Shown here: positions 1 through 11,677 of the stretch, piece by piece
Layout of the letters: every line of letters starts with the position of its first letter
Position numbering within the stretch: position 1 is the first letter of the stretch
Origin: DYFC01 sp041658585
GTDB lineage: Bacteria > Nitrospirota > Thermodesulfovibrionia > Thermodesulfovibrionales > SM23-35
Direction: 5' to 3'
Assembly: GCA_041658585.1 (NCBI GenBank)
Contig: JBAZZX010000055.1
Coordinates: 1-16,751, forward strand
Length of the DNA stretch: 16,751 bases
Translations under genes and position numbers: made by a program
The notes under the pieces: model-generated
What the model saw: only the letters and a program-made list of their open reading frames with translations
Told to the model about the DNA's origin: nothing
Database searches by the model: none

Positions 1-13
1 AAAAGTCACAGAT

Positions 14-88
14 TGTCATTCCGAACGAAGGTGAGGAATCTTATATCCAATTGATTATAAAAGATTTCTCCTTTCACTCGAAATGACA
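14..88. repeat. Palindromic intergenic repeat (REP/MITE-like hairpin)
   Basis: The left arm begins TGTCATTCCGAACGAAGG at 14. The right arm ends CACTCGAAATGACA at 88 and is an imperfect reverse complement of the left. The arms enclose an AT-rich centre (roughly 42-60). Palindromes of the type 'TGTCATTCCGAACGAAGTGAGGAATCT' are, from memory, common dispersed intergenic hairpins in many environmental bacterial genomes. It lies about 80 bp before pth. No gene is visible in 1-168. Confidence 0.65.
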
Positions 89-168
89 AATTGGCCTGTT
101 TTAGGACTTTTGCAAAAGCCTCAATCGGCAATTTTAAATTGATAATTTCATTTGTTGATTGGTGTTAG

Positions 169-720
169 ATGTGGGTTATTGCAGGACTTGGGAATCCCGG
201 GAGAAAATATTCCAGAACCAGACATAATATCGGGTTTATGGCAGTTGAGGAAATTGCTCAAAGGAATGGAATAGAGCTTACTGACAGAAAAGAATACAGG
301 ATTGGAAGGGGTCCTATAGAAGGACATAAAGTCATTCTGATAGAGCCGCTTCTTTATATGAACAGAAGCGGTCCCGTTGTCAACGCAATACTTAAAAAAT
401 TTACCGTCCAATTCGATAATCTTATCGTCATCCACGATGACATTGATATGGAAACGGGTAAATTGAGGATCAGAAAAACCGGTTCCTCGGGCGGACATAA
501 AGGCGTCGAATCAATTATACAGAACATCGGCGCAAAGGATTTTCTACGAATCAAAATTGGAATAGGCCGTGAGCCCGGAACTTTAGTCGAAGACTATGTC
601 CTAAGCAAATTCACCAGGCATGAGATCTGCGTGATAAAAGAAACCCTTGAAAAAACAACGGACGCAGTCCATGCTATTATCGACGAGGGTGTGGATAAGG
701 CTATGAACACGTTCAATTAA
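169..720 (+). CDS. pth: Peptidyl-tRNA hydrolase
   Basis: The 183-residue protein has the usual length of bacterial Pth, the cytoplasmic enzyme that hydrolyses peptidyl-tRNA released by drop-off and so recycles tRNA. Family signatures are visible: GLGNPGRKYSRTRHNIGF at residues 6-23 with N9 and the catalytic H19; LLYMNRSG with N65; the IHDDIDM segment with D90 next to the catalytic His; and the Gly-rich GSSGGHKG at 105-112. The ATG at 169 gives the canonical N-terminus, although only a weak Shine-Dalgarno is seen (GGTG nearby). moeA follows after 27 nt on the same strand, so co-transcription is likely. A palindromic repeat lies just upstream. Family assignment is secure. Confidence 0.97.
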   Translation: MWVIAGLGNPGRKYSRTRHNIGFMAVEEIAQRNGIELTDRKEYRIGRGPIEGHKVILIEPLLYMNRSGPVVNAILKKFTVQFDNLIVIHDDIDMETGKLRIRKTGSSGGHKGVESIIQNIGAKDFLRIKIGIGREPGTLVEDYVLSKFTRHEICVIKETLEKTTDAVHAIIDEGVDKAMNTFN

Positions 721-747
721 CCCTGAAATTTTCATTGAAAGATAACC

Positions 748-2001
748 ATGAAAGACATGCTTGGCAGAGATGAACTTATAACGGTGGACAAGGCCCTTGA
801 ACTTCTACTCCGGCATGCGCCGTTTAAAATACCTGAAGAGATCGCTCTTCCGCTTGAAGAATCTTACGGATACATACTCTCAGGGGATATTGTTTCACCC
901 GAGGACCTTCCTTCCTTCAGCAGGACGACTGTTGACGGGTTTGCAGTAAATGCCGCTGATACCTTCGGAGCAACCGAGGGCATGCCCGCATACCTGAATA
1001 TAAAAGGCGAGATAAAAATGGGGGACCGGCCCCAATTTGTCCTTAATAAAGGGGAAGCGGCAAAAATATCAACAGGAGGAATGCTCCCTCAGGGCGCTGA
1101 CGCAGCTTTAATGTTTGAGTACACCCAGCAGGTCGATGAGAAGATGATCGAGGCGCTGAGGCCGGTTTCACCGGGTGAGCATGTCATCCAGGCTGGCGAA
1201 GACGCAAAAACAGGAGAGACAATACTAAGGAAAGGGCGCAGGCTAAGACCTCAGGATATCGGAGCGCTTGCCGGTCTTGGCATTGCAACGGTATGGGTTT
1301 ATAAAAAACCGAAGGTTTCTATTATCTCGACAGGCGATGAGATAGTCCCTGTTGACCGACCGGTGAACCCCGGACAGGTGAGAGATATTAATTCCTATAC
1401 CCTGTCAGGCTTGATCTCAGGAGCAGGCGGCGTGCCTGAAAGAACGGGCATTTTTAAAGATGAATATGAGATCATCAGGAATGTTGTTAGAAACTCCCTG
1501 AAAGATTCTCAAATGGTCCTGATATCGGGCGGCAGTTCCGTCGGAGCTAAGGATATGACGGCAAAGATAATTGACGATTCAGGAGAACCGGGTGTGCTTT
1601 TCCACGGTGTATCATTGAAACCCGGCAAACCGACCATCGGCGGTATAGTAAATGGCATACCGATCTTTGGGCTGCCCGGACATCCGGCGGCCGTGTCCGT
1701 ATGTTTCGGCCTATTTATCATGCCTGTATTGGAGATATTGTCGGGACTTGCCGAACCCGGATTTGAAAAGAAAAAAAGAACCATAATGGCGAAGGTCACA
1801 AAGAATGTTTCATCGAGTCCCGGCAAAGAAGAACATGTCGGCGTTAAGCTCGAAGAGAAAAACGGCGAGATATGGGCGGCGCCGCTGCTTGGCAAATCAG
1901 GACTGATTACAACCCTTACACAGGCCGACGGTACGGCGGTTATACCCTTGCGCAAGACGGGAGTGCGGGAAGGCGAGTTTGTTGAAGTAAGACTTTTTTA
2001 G
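748..2001 (+). CDS. moeA: Molybdopterin molybdotransferase MoeA
   Basis: The 417-residue protein has the full length of MoeA, which inserts molybdate (or tungstate) into adenylylated molybdopterin, the last common step of molybdenum cofactor synthesis. Visible motifs are TTVDGFAV (60-67, with the conserved Asp 63), STGDEIV (194-200), ISGGSSVGAKD (259-269), GKPTIGG (293-299) and GLPGHPAAV (308-316). The C-terminal part from about 340 matches the MoeA domain IV beta barrel. Start ATG at 748 has only a weak AAAG-type ribosome binding site. The gene follows pth by 27 nt. No other cofactor-synthesis gene is in the window. Its stop overlaps the stop of the convergent dehydrogenase gene by 4 bp, and no terminator is visible between them. 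Confidence 0.96.
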   Translation: MKDMLGRDELITVDKALELLLRHAPFKIPEEIALPLEESYGYILSGDIVSPEDLPSFSRTTVDGFAVNAADTFGATEGMPAYLNIKGEIKMGDRPQFVLNKGEAAKISTGGMLPQGADAALMFEYTQQVDEKMIEALRPVSPGEHVIQAGEDAKTGETILRKGRRLRPQDIGALAGLGIATVWVYKKPKVSIISTGDEIVPVDRPVNPGQVRDINSYTLSGLISGAGGVPERTGIFKDEYEIIRNVVRNSLKDSQMVLISGGSSVGAKDMTAKIIDDSGEPGVLFHGVSLKPGKPTIGGIVNGIPIFGLPGHPAAVSVCFGLFIMPVLEILSGLAEPGFEKKKRTIMAKVTKNVSSSPGKEEHVGVKLEEKNGEIWAAPLLGKSGLITTLTQADGTAVIPLRKTGVREGEFVEVRLF

Positions 2002-3020
2002 ATTTCGTTATCGGGAACTACGATAACCTTTAAAGAATTTTTGGCCTCTGATACCAGTTTGAATCCTTTCATAATCTCTGAAAGCGGAACTTTGTGCGTA
2101 ATCATTTTATTTGCATTTATCAGGCCTTTGTCGATTAGATCTATTGCCTCCCTGAGATCAACAGGCCCTGCGCCGTATGAAAAGAACAGACTGATCTCAT
2201 CCCTCCAGAATCTTTGAGATGGAATTGTCATGTCGGTTTCCGGAACTGCAAAAAAGAGAATCTTTCCTTTTCTGTCAACGGATGATATGGCATTTTCAAT
2301 AGCATGTTTTGCAGCGGCACAGACAATAACAACATCAGCCGGTTTATTATCATTTATGCGCTTTAAGTCTTCTATCGTATATTTATGCGCATCAATTACA
2401 TGGTCCGCGCCAAACTCCTCAGCTTTCTTAAGTCTGTCTTCAGCGATGTCCGTAACTATGACTTTTGCCCTTTTTAGTTTTGACAACTGTATGTGTAAAA
2501 TTCCGGAAATGCCCGAACCTATTATTAAAACCGTCTGATCTTCTTTCAATCCGATAAGCTTTTGTCCCGCTATCGCGCATCCCAGCGGTTCGATCATTGC
2601 CGCTTCATCAAACGAAATATTTTCAGGAAGGATAAAAGTCCCGTATTTAACATTCTCTTCAGGCGCCCGGATGTATTCTGCAAATCCTCCCGGGTCATAA
2701 TTTCCCGTATGTAGAGATTCACATGCAGTGTAATTGTTTTGAATACAATGCCGGCACTTGTAACACGGGACATGATGAGATACGAATACCCTGTCACCTT
2801 TCTTAAATCCCTTCACGTTATTTCCAGTCTCAACAATTTTACCTGCCATTTCATGACCAAGGACGCGAGGGGCTTTCTTAATCCTGTACCATTCCATTAC
2901 ATCGGTACCGCAAATGCCGCATGCCTTCATCTTCACCAGTATCTCATTTTCAGAAATGGAAGGCACGGGTCTTTCTTCAAGCCTTATATCGTCATTCCGG
3001 TAATAGACCGCGACTTTCAT
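1998..3020 (-). CDS. Zinc-dependent medium-chain dehydrogenase (threonine/sorbitol dehydrogenase-like)
   Basis: The 340-residue protein is a typical zinc-containing medium-chain dehydrogenase oxidising a secondary alcohol or polyol. Catalytic zinc ligands are C37 (in CGICGTD) and H56-E57 (in GHEMAG). E144 lies in MIEPLGCA. The structural zinc site has its four cysteines at 86, 89, 92 and 100. The Rossmann motif GSGISG is at 168-173, and D191 at the end of the second strand suggests NAD rather than NADP. The substrate cannot be read from sequence; L-threonine, a sugar alcohol or an inositol-like compound are all possible. It lies downstream of the LsrF-family aldolase on the same strand, separated by a 90-nt repeat block. 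No clear Shine-Dalgarno precedes the ATG at 3020. The 3' end overlaps moeA by 4 bp, tail to tail. Confidence 0.9.
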   Translation of the reverse strand: MKVAVYYRNDDIRLEERPVPSISENEILVKMKACGICGTDVMEWYRIKKAPRVLGHEMAGKIVETGNNVKGFKKGDRVFVSHHVPCYKCRHCIQNNYTACESLHTGNYDPGGFAEYIRAPEENVKYGTFILPENISFDEAAMIEPLGCAIAGQKLIGLKEDQTVLIIGSGISGILHIQLSKLKRAKVIVTDIAEDRLKKAEEFGADHVIDAHKYTIEDLKRINDNKPADVVIVCAAAKHAIENAISSVDRKGKILFFAVPETDMTIPSQRFWRDEISLFFSYGAGPVDLREAIDLIDKGLINANKMITHKVPLSEIMKGFKLVSEAKNSLKVIVVPDNEI

Positions 3021-3030
3021 ATAAAAACAG

Positions 3031-3107
3031 GATTCAAGGATTCCAGTGGTCGAGGGTTCAAGTGGTTATTATCTTTTCTTGAATCCCGGAATCCTGGAAC
3101 CCTTGAC
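3031..3107. repeat. Repeat block with several inverted segments between aldolase and dehydrogenase
   Basis: Three segments are each repeated as a reverse complement: GATTCAAG 3031-3038 with 3078-3085; GGATTCC 3038-3044 with 3088-3094; and GTCGAGGGTTC 3049-3059 with GAACCCTTGAC 3097-3107 (one mismatch). The partner blocks occur in the same order on both sides, so the pairings exclude one another rather than nest. It fills the whole gap between the two - strand genes and could form alternative RNA hairpins there. Confidence 0.6.
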
Positions 3108-3110
3108 CCC

Positions 3111-3884
3111 TTATTTTTTAGAATATATCTCAAACGCTTCATCTACTGAAGCTCCCTTATGCACGATTGCCCTGATTGCCTTCATCATCCCAACCGGATT
3201 GTCGCTCTGGAAAATATTCCTTCCCATATCAACGCCGGAGGCGCCTTCTGCAATAGCATTAAAAGTCATCTGCAGGGCGTCTCTTTCAGGTATCTTTTTG
3301 CCTCCCGCCATTACAATGGGCACGGGACAGCCTTCTACGACCTTATAGAAATCTTCGCAATAGTATGTTTTCACAAAATGGGCCCCGATCTCTGCCGCCA
3401 TCCTGCACGCAAGACCTAAAAAGCGTGCATCTCTTCCCATCTCTTTGCCGACTGCCGTTACGGCAAGCACCGGCATTCCGTATCTCTCCGCTTCGTTTAC
3501 TAATCTGCCAAGGTTTGCAATAGTCCTGTCTTCGTTGGCTGCGCCTACAAAAATAGACATGCCGACGCCCGAGGCATTCAGCCGTATAGCCTCTTCCATA
3601 GAGGTTGTTATATCTTCATTGGAGAGGTCCCCGAGAATGCTCGGACCGCCTGAAACACGCAGGCATATTGCGACATGACTTCCCGGATCAATAGAGGTCC
3701 TCACCATGCCTCTTGTTATGAATAAACAATCCGCATAAGAAATAAGCGGAGCGACGGTTTTTTTCAGGTCCCGCAAACCCGTTGTAGGTCCCTGAAAGTA
3801 ACCGTGGTCAACGGCGAGCATTACCGTCTTTCCGGATTTTGGTTTAATAATATTTGAAAGCCTGTTTTTCATTCCGAAGTCCAT
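3111..3884 (-). CDS. lsrF: LsrF-family class I aldolase/thiolase (DhnA-type TIM barrel)
   Basis: The 257-residue TIM-barrel protein closely resembles Escherichia coli LsrF, the thiolase that cleaves 3-hydroxy-5-phosphonooxypentane-2,4-dione in autoinducer-2 breakdown. Shared stretches include GKTVMLAVDHGYFQGPTTGL (18-37), AVTAVGKEMGRD (141-152), KTYY with the predicted Schiff-base lysine K172, PIVMAGGKKIPER (189-201) and GVDMGRNIFQSD (217-228), which form the phosphate-binding end. It is shorter than LsrF at the N-terminus by roughly 30 residues, as in many non-enteric homologues. No Lsr transporter, kinase or regulator is present here, so AI-2 catabolism is unproven and a related sugar-phosphate aldol reaction is equally possible. 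A GGAGGAG ribosome binding site lies 8 nt before the ATG, and a strong promoter lies upstream. A zinc dehydrogenase follows downstream. Confidence 0.88.
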   Translation of the reverse strand: MDFGMKNRLSNIIKPKSGKTVMLAVDHGYFQGPTTGLRDLKKTVAPLISYADCLFITRGMVRTSIDPGSHVAICLRVSGGPSILGDLSNEDITTSMEEAIRLNASGVGMSIFVGAANEDRTIANLGRLVNEAERYGMPVLAVTAVGKEMGRDARFLGLACRMAAEIGAHFVKTYYCEDFYKVVEGCPVPIVMAGGKKIPERDALQMTFNAIAEGASGVDMGRNIFQSDNPVGMMKAIRAIVHKGASVDEAFEIYSKK

Positions 3885-3892
3885 ATTGTTTT

Positions 3893-3899
3893 CTCCTCC
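3893..3899 (-). promoter_or_regulatory. Ribosome binding site of the LsrF-family gene
   Basis: On the - strand this reads GGAGGAG, complementary to the CCTCC at the 3' end of the 16S rRNA in this same window. It lies 8 nt before the ATG at 3884 and fixes that start. Confidence 0.8.
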
Positions 3900-3913
3900 C
3901 GAGAGTTTATGAA

Positions 3914-3943
3914 AGTATATAAAATGATGTATTCAACTGTCAA
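3914..3943 (-). promoter_or_regulatory. Sigma-70-like promoter for lsrF-dehydrogenase genes
   Basis: On the - strand a perfect TTGACA (-35, 3943-3938) is followed by TATATA after 16 nt (3921-3916) or TATACT after 18 nt (3919-3914). Transcription would begin near 3907, leaving a short leader that contains the GGAGGAG ribosome binding site. No start site was measured. Confidence 0.6.
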
Positions 3944-3963
3944 AAAAAATAATATGAAATAAA

Positions 3964-4101
3964 TTGTAATCCTTCAGTTACGGGTATAATCCCCTCCTTT
4001 GCAAGGAGGGGTAGGGGTGGTATTTGATTATTTTTCATAAACCCCTCCAACCTCCCCTTGCAAAGGGGAGGATTTTTGCACCCGTAACTGAAGGGATACA
4101 A
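3964..4101. mobile_element. MITE-like element with terminal inverted repeats
   Basis: The left end TTGTAATCCTTCAGTTACGGG (3964-3984) is the reverse complement of the right end (4081-4101) with two mismatches in 21. Inside, the TCCTTTGCAAGGAGGGG half (3996-4011) is mirrored by CCCCTTGCAAAGGGGAGG near 4054-4071, so nearly the whole 138 bp can fold back. It holds no coding frame. It sits between the aldolase promoter and the rRNA promoter. No target-site duplication is obvious. The structure fits a non-autonomous miniature element or a dispersed hairpin repeat. Confidence 0.65.
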
Positions 4102-4118
4102 TAAATTTGAATTGACTA

Positions 4119-4148
4119 TTGACAAAGTAAATCCATATCAGTTAACAT
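4119..4148 (+). promoter_or_regulatory. Candidate rRNA operon promoter
   Basis: A perfect TTGACA at 4119-4124 is followed after 18 nt by TAACAT at 4143-4148, in an AT-rich region about 80 nt before the 16S 5' end. It is the best promoter-like sequence between the MITE-like element and the boxA-like motif. The -10 match is only fair. Confidence 0.5.
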
Positions 4149-4165
4149 AACTTCTCTTAAGTACT

Positions 4166-4178
4166 TGCTCTTTGAAAA
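4166..4178 (+). promoter_or_regulatory. boxA-like antitermination element in rRNA leader
   Basis: TGCTCTTTGAAAA closely matches the bacterial boxA (TGCTCTTTA core) bound by NusB-S10 to allow antitermination of rRNA transcription. It lies downstream of the candidate promoter and 53 nt before the 16S 5' end, which is the usual place. Confidence 0.65.
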
Positions 4179-4180
4179 AT

Positions 4181-4190
4181 CTAAAAAAGT
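4181..4190 (+). other. 5' arm of the 16S rRNA processing stem
   Basis: CTAAAAAAGT in the leader is perfectly complementary to ACTTTTTTAG at 5828-5837 in the 16S-23S spacer. The pairing would enclose the 16S rRNA in the long stem normally cut by RNase III. Confidence 0.55.
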
Positions 4191-4230
4191 GCGTAGCATA
4201 CCCTTTGTACAGTTAGTCAGAATTAAACTT

Positions 4231-8915
<4,685 letters not shown>

Positions 8916-8943
8916 TTATATTTCCCTCCTGTTGTCAAAGGAA

Positions 8944-8981
8944 AAGCAGGGCCTTTTAAAAAGGCCCTGCTTGTATTTTTT
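8944..8981 (+). terminator. Intrinsic terminator of the rRNA operon
   Basis: A 12-bp stem AAGCAGGGCCTT (8944-8955) / AAGGCCCTGCTT (8961-8972) with an A/T loop is followed by GTA and six T residues (8976-8981). It starts immediately after the 23S processing stem and ends 16 nt before rpoD. Confidence 0.9.
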
Positions 8982-8987
8982 AAGGAG
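8982..8987 (+). promoter_or_regulatory. Ribosome binding site of rpoD
   Basis: AAGGAG lies 9 nt before the ATG at 8997 and supports that start, which also gives the normal sigma region 1.1 N-terminus. The site directly follows the T-run of the rRNA terminator. Confidence 0.8.
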
Positions 8988-8996
8988 CCGGCTATA

Positions 8997-10427
8997 ATGA
9001 GAGAGAAAGACATATTCGAAGAGATCATCGATATTGGAAAAAGACGCGGAATTCTTACCTATGATGAAATAAACGATGCCCTCCCCTCCGAATTTTTTTC
9101 ACCTGACGAAATAGAAGACCTCATGGATATTCTTCAGGATATGGGAGTTAAGGTCGTTGACCATGAAGAGATGGTCCCCCCTGAAGAGGAGATAGAGGAG
9201 GAGGTAGAGGAATACGAAAAAACGGAGGATCTTGTCCAGGCGTATTTCTATTCAATGGGAGATATTTCCATACTCACCAAGGATGAAGAGACCGAACTTG
9301 CCAAGAGACTCGAAGAAGGAAAATTCATAATAAGGGAATTAATTATCGAGCTGCCGCTATATAAGAAGCTCGAAGCGAGCATGAACGGAGATGAAGACGA
9401 ATTAGTAGATCCCGAGGAAGAAAAAACGGATGAGGCCCTGATAGAAAGTGTTGAAGTTATCGAAGGCCTTATGAGAGAGGTCGAAGCGGTCGATAAAAAG
9501 ATAGCAAAATACGGATCATTAAAAGGGCTTAAGAATCTTATAAAGGAAAAAAAGAAAAAACATATAGATACGAAAAAATACGAGTTGTCGGCCAAGGAAG
9601 TAGAAAAAGTATATAAGAAGCTTGAGTCTGAAGTCGGAGCCAAAGTCGATGAAATAAAGGGAATGTGGTCGCGCATTCAGAAAGCCAGGATACTTATCTC
9701 TACGGCCAAAGATGAACTGATTACCCGTAATCTCCGGCTTGTAGTAAATATTGCAAAGAATTATGTAGGAAGAGGATTGCCCCTTCTTGATTTAATCCAG
9801 GAAGGCAATATAGGTCTGATGAAGGCGGTTGACAAGTTCAAATATGAGAAAGGATTTAAATTCAGCACCTATGCGACTTGGTGGATCAGGCAGGCCATTA
9901 CAAGAGCTTTAATAGATCAAACAAAAACCATCAGAGTTCCCGTCCATATGATGGAGTTTTATAATAGGGTCACCAAGGCGTCCCGTGAACTTACACAGCA
10001 GCTCGGCAGGGAACCTACAAATGAAGAGATCGCGCAGAAACTCATTGTTCCTATCCGAAAGGTTGAGGAAGTTTTCAGGGCGATACAGGACCCTATTGCG
10101 CTTCAGACTCCCGTTGGTGATGAAGATACCGAACTTGAGGATTTTATAGGCGATAAAAACAGCCCTTCTCCTTATTCGGATGCCGAAAAAATCGAGACAT
10201 CCGAACAAATACAGCAGGTTCTTAAAACACTGACTCCCAAGGAAGAGATGGTCATCAGGATGAGGTTCGGAATCGGCGCGGACAGGGACCACACCCTCGA
10301 AGAGGTCGGAAGACATCTTTCCATTACAAGAGAAAGAGTAAGGCAGATAGAAGCAAAGGCATTAAGAAAGCTGAAACACCCGAGCAGACTTAAAGCCCTT
10401 AAGAGATTGCTTTCTACTCCGGCCTAA
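8997..10427 (+). CDS. rpoD: RNA polymerase primary sigma factor RpoD (sigma-70)
   Basis: The 476-residue protein has every region of a primary sigma factor. Region 1.1 is at about 5-60 (GKRRGILTYDEINDALP), followed by an acidic linker at 60-75. Region 1.2 is at about 77-108 (YFYSMGDISILTKDEE). A charged, coiled non-conserved region of about 125 residues follows (109-233), shorter than in E. coli (613-residue protein). Region 2 spans about 239-318, with the core-binding DLIQEGNIGLMKAVDKF and the -10 recognition helix TYATWWIRQAITRAL. Region 3 ends in GDEDTELEDFIGD (374-386). Region 4 at 405-470 has the -35 helix-turn-helix TLEEVGRHLSITRERVRQIE. It directs housekeeping transcription, consistent with the TTGACA promoters found here. 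It sits directly behind the rRNA terminator rather than behind dnaG, with no evident promoter of its own. It overlaps the convergent LysM gene by 14 bp. Confidence 0.97.
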   Translation: MREKDIFEEIIDIGKRRGILTYDEINDALPSEFFSPDEIEDLMDILQDMGVKVVDHEEMVPPEEEIEEEVEEYEKTEDLVQAYFYSMGDISILTKDEETELAKRLEEGKFIIRELIIELPLYKKLEASMNGDEDELVDPEEEKTDEALIESVEVIEGLMREVEAVDKKIAKYGSLKGLKNLIKEKKKKHIDTKKYELSAKEVEKVYKKLESEVGAKVDEIKGMWSRIQKARILISTAKDELITRNLRLVVNIAKNYVGRGLPLLDLIQEGNIGLMKAVDKFKYEKGFKFSTYATWWIRQAITRALIDQTKTIRVPVHMMEFYNRVTKASRELTQQLGREPTNEEIAQKLIVPIRKVEEVFRAIQDPIALQTPVGDEDTELEDFIGDKNSPSPYSDAEKIETSEQIQQVLKTLTPKEEMVIRMRFGIGADRDHTLEEVGRHLSITRERVRQIEAKALRKLKHPSRLKALKRLLSTPA

Positions 10428-11436
10428 CCTTTATTACAGCGTCTCCTTTTGTGATAGAGTCGGTGCTCTTCTTTATTATGACCGTAGAGGTTGTCTCTCT
10501 GGGGTTGATGATCTGAATTATTCCATTGTATATTTTGTGCTTCCCCTGCTCAAGAGTTGCCAGTAAATCACCGACCTTCAGTCCGTCCCTGGAGCCTTTA
10601 TCAATATAAGCAATGTCATAGGGGACATTGATGAGATGCATGTGTTTGGATGCAACAATATATCCGCTAACATCGGGCTTCCCTGGATTGTCCGGTTCTA
10701 TCGGAGGTTCCACCTCATAGTAGTTGTCGAGGAAATATCCTGTTGAAATATCAGTATAAGCATTAGTAATTATAACTTTAGGGTCGTCATTTTCTTCCTG
10801 ACCTACAACCTCTGCCGCACCAACGACGTCTATCAGATAGCCAAGCTTACGGCCTGTTTTAGGGTGCTTTACTATTTCCATAACATGAAAAATATAAAAC
10901 CTGTCGCCTTTTTTTACCGGCTTCTCCGTTGTTATAAAAGCATAATCGTCTTTACCTATAATGCTTCTGCCGGTCGGCGTATCTTTTATTATGCCGACAC
11001 TCGGGATTTTATCCGAGATGTACCCGCTTGCAAGCAAGATGTGTTTGTTCAAAATATATTCTTTTTTCACCGGTTCAACTTTAGCTTCAACAGCTTCAAC
11101 CGGTTTTTCTTCTTTGACTATCGGCTTTATTACGGGTCTTTTTACTGCAACCGGTTTTGGTTCAGGTTTGATCTCTTTCTGCAACAAATACAGCGGGATC
11201 TTGATCTTCTGCCCGGGATAAATCCGGTCGGGGTTTTCGATCTCGGGGTTTTCCTTCCAGACTTTTGGCCACAAAAACGAATCCTGCAATTCTTTATTGG
11301 AAATATCCCAGAGGGTATCACCTCTGATTACCGTATAATCTTTATATTCTGTTTCCTGCGCTGCTAACAAACAGGGAAGCAAAAGGAAAAGGAAAATAAA
11401 GAAGGTTGCTTCTCCCCTAAGGTTTTTTCTATGCAT
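10414..11436 (-). CDS. Secreted LysM-domain protein
   Basis: The 340-residue protein starts with a signal peptide (basic start, hydrophobic core 11-24, likely cleavage after LLAA at 26). One LysM domain follows at about 32-81 (YTVIRGDTLWDISNKEL ... NPDRIYPGQKIKIP), which binds peptidoglycan. A Pro/Lys/Val/Glu-rich linker covers about 88-125. The remaining 200 residues look like beta-rich modules without an obvious enzyme motif: GDRFYIFHVMEIVKHPKTG, then a second related segment KVGDLLATLEQGKHKIYNG. The protein probably attaches to the cell wall in the periplasm; its precise role is unknown. AGGAG lies about 10 nt before the ATG and a TTGACA promoter lies upstream. The gene is transcribed towards rpoD and overlaps its last 14 bp, with no terminator visible between them. 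Confidence 0.85.
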   Translation of the reverse strand: MHRKNLRGEATFFIFLFLLLPCLLAAQETEYKDYTVIRGDTLWDISNKELQDSFLWPKVWKENPEIENPDRIYPGQKIKIPLYLLQKEIKPEPKPVAVKRPVIKPIVKEEKPVEAVEAKVEPVKKEYILNKHILLASGYISDKIPSVGIIKDTPTGRSIIGKDDYAFITTEKPVKKGDRFYIFHVMEIVKHPKTGRKLGYLIDVVGAAEVVGQEENDDPKVIITNAYTDISTGYFLDNYYEVEPPIEPDNPGKPDVSGYIVASKHMHLINVPYDIAYIDKGSRDGLKVGDLLATLEQGKHKIYNGIIQIINPRETTSTVIIKKSTDSITKGDAVIKVRPE

Positions 11437-11471
11437 AATTATTGCTCCTTTTTGAAAGTTTCACTTTAATA

Positions 11472-11500
11472 AAAATAACGAAGATGTTCAAAAGTGTCAA
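11472..11500 (-). promoter_or_regulatory. Sigma-70-like promoter of the LysM gene
   Basis: On the - strand TTGACA (11500-11495), a 17-nt spacer and TATTTT (11477-11472) form a near-consensus promoter about 35 nt before the start codon, with AAGGAGC at 11451-11445 as ribosome binding site. A corresponding + strand promoter for the divergent M16 gene is less clear; TATTAT at 11635-11640 has only a weak -35. Confidence 0.65.
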
Positions 11501-11677
11501 GTATTAAATAAAACCTGCATTTTCAATTAAGATACAAAATGCAACGGGCTTGAATAATCGGGTTTCATTATTACCACGATTTCTGATAAAATTTAATAGT
11601 AAAATTATCCATTAAGTGTATCTGTTGCCATATGTATTATAGAAAAATATTGATAGATAAAGGCGGTTTTATTTTGA

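Noticed and set aside
8971..8998. TTGTAT-N16-TATAAT resembling a promoter over the rpoD start
   Set aside because: The -10 overlaps the ATG, so transcription would begin inside the gene after the start codon. Its -35 lies in the terminator. Probably coincidence.
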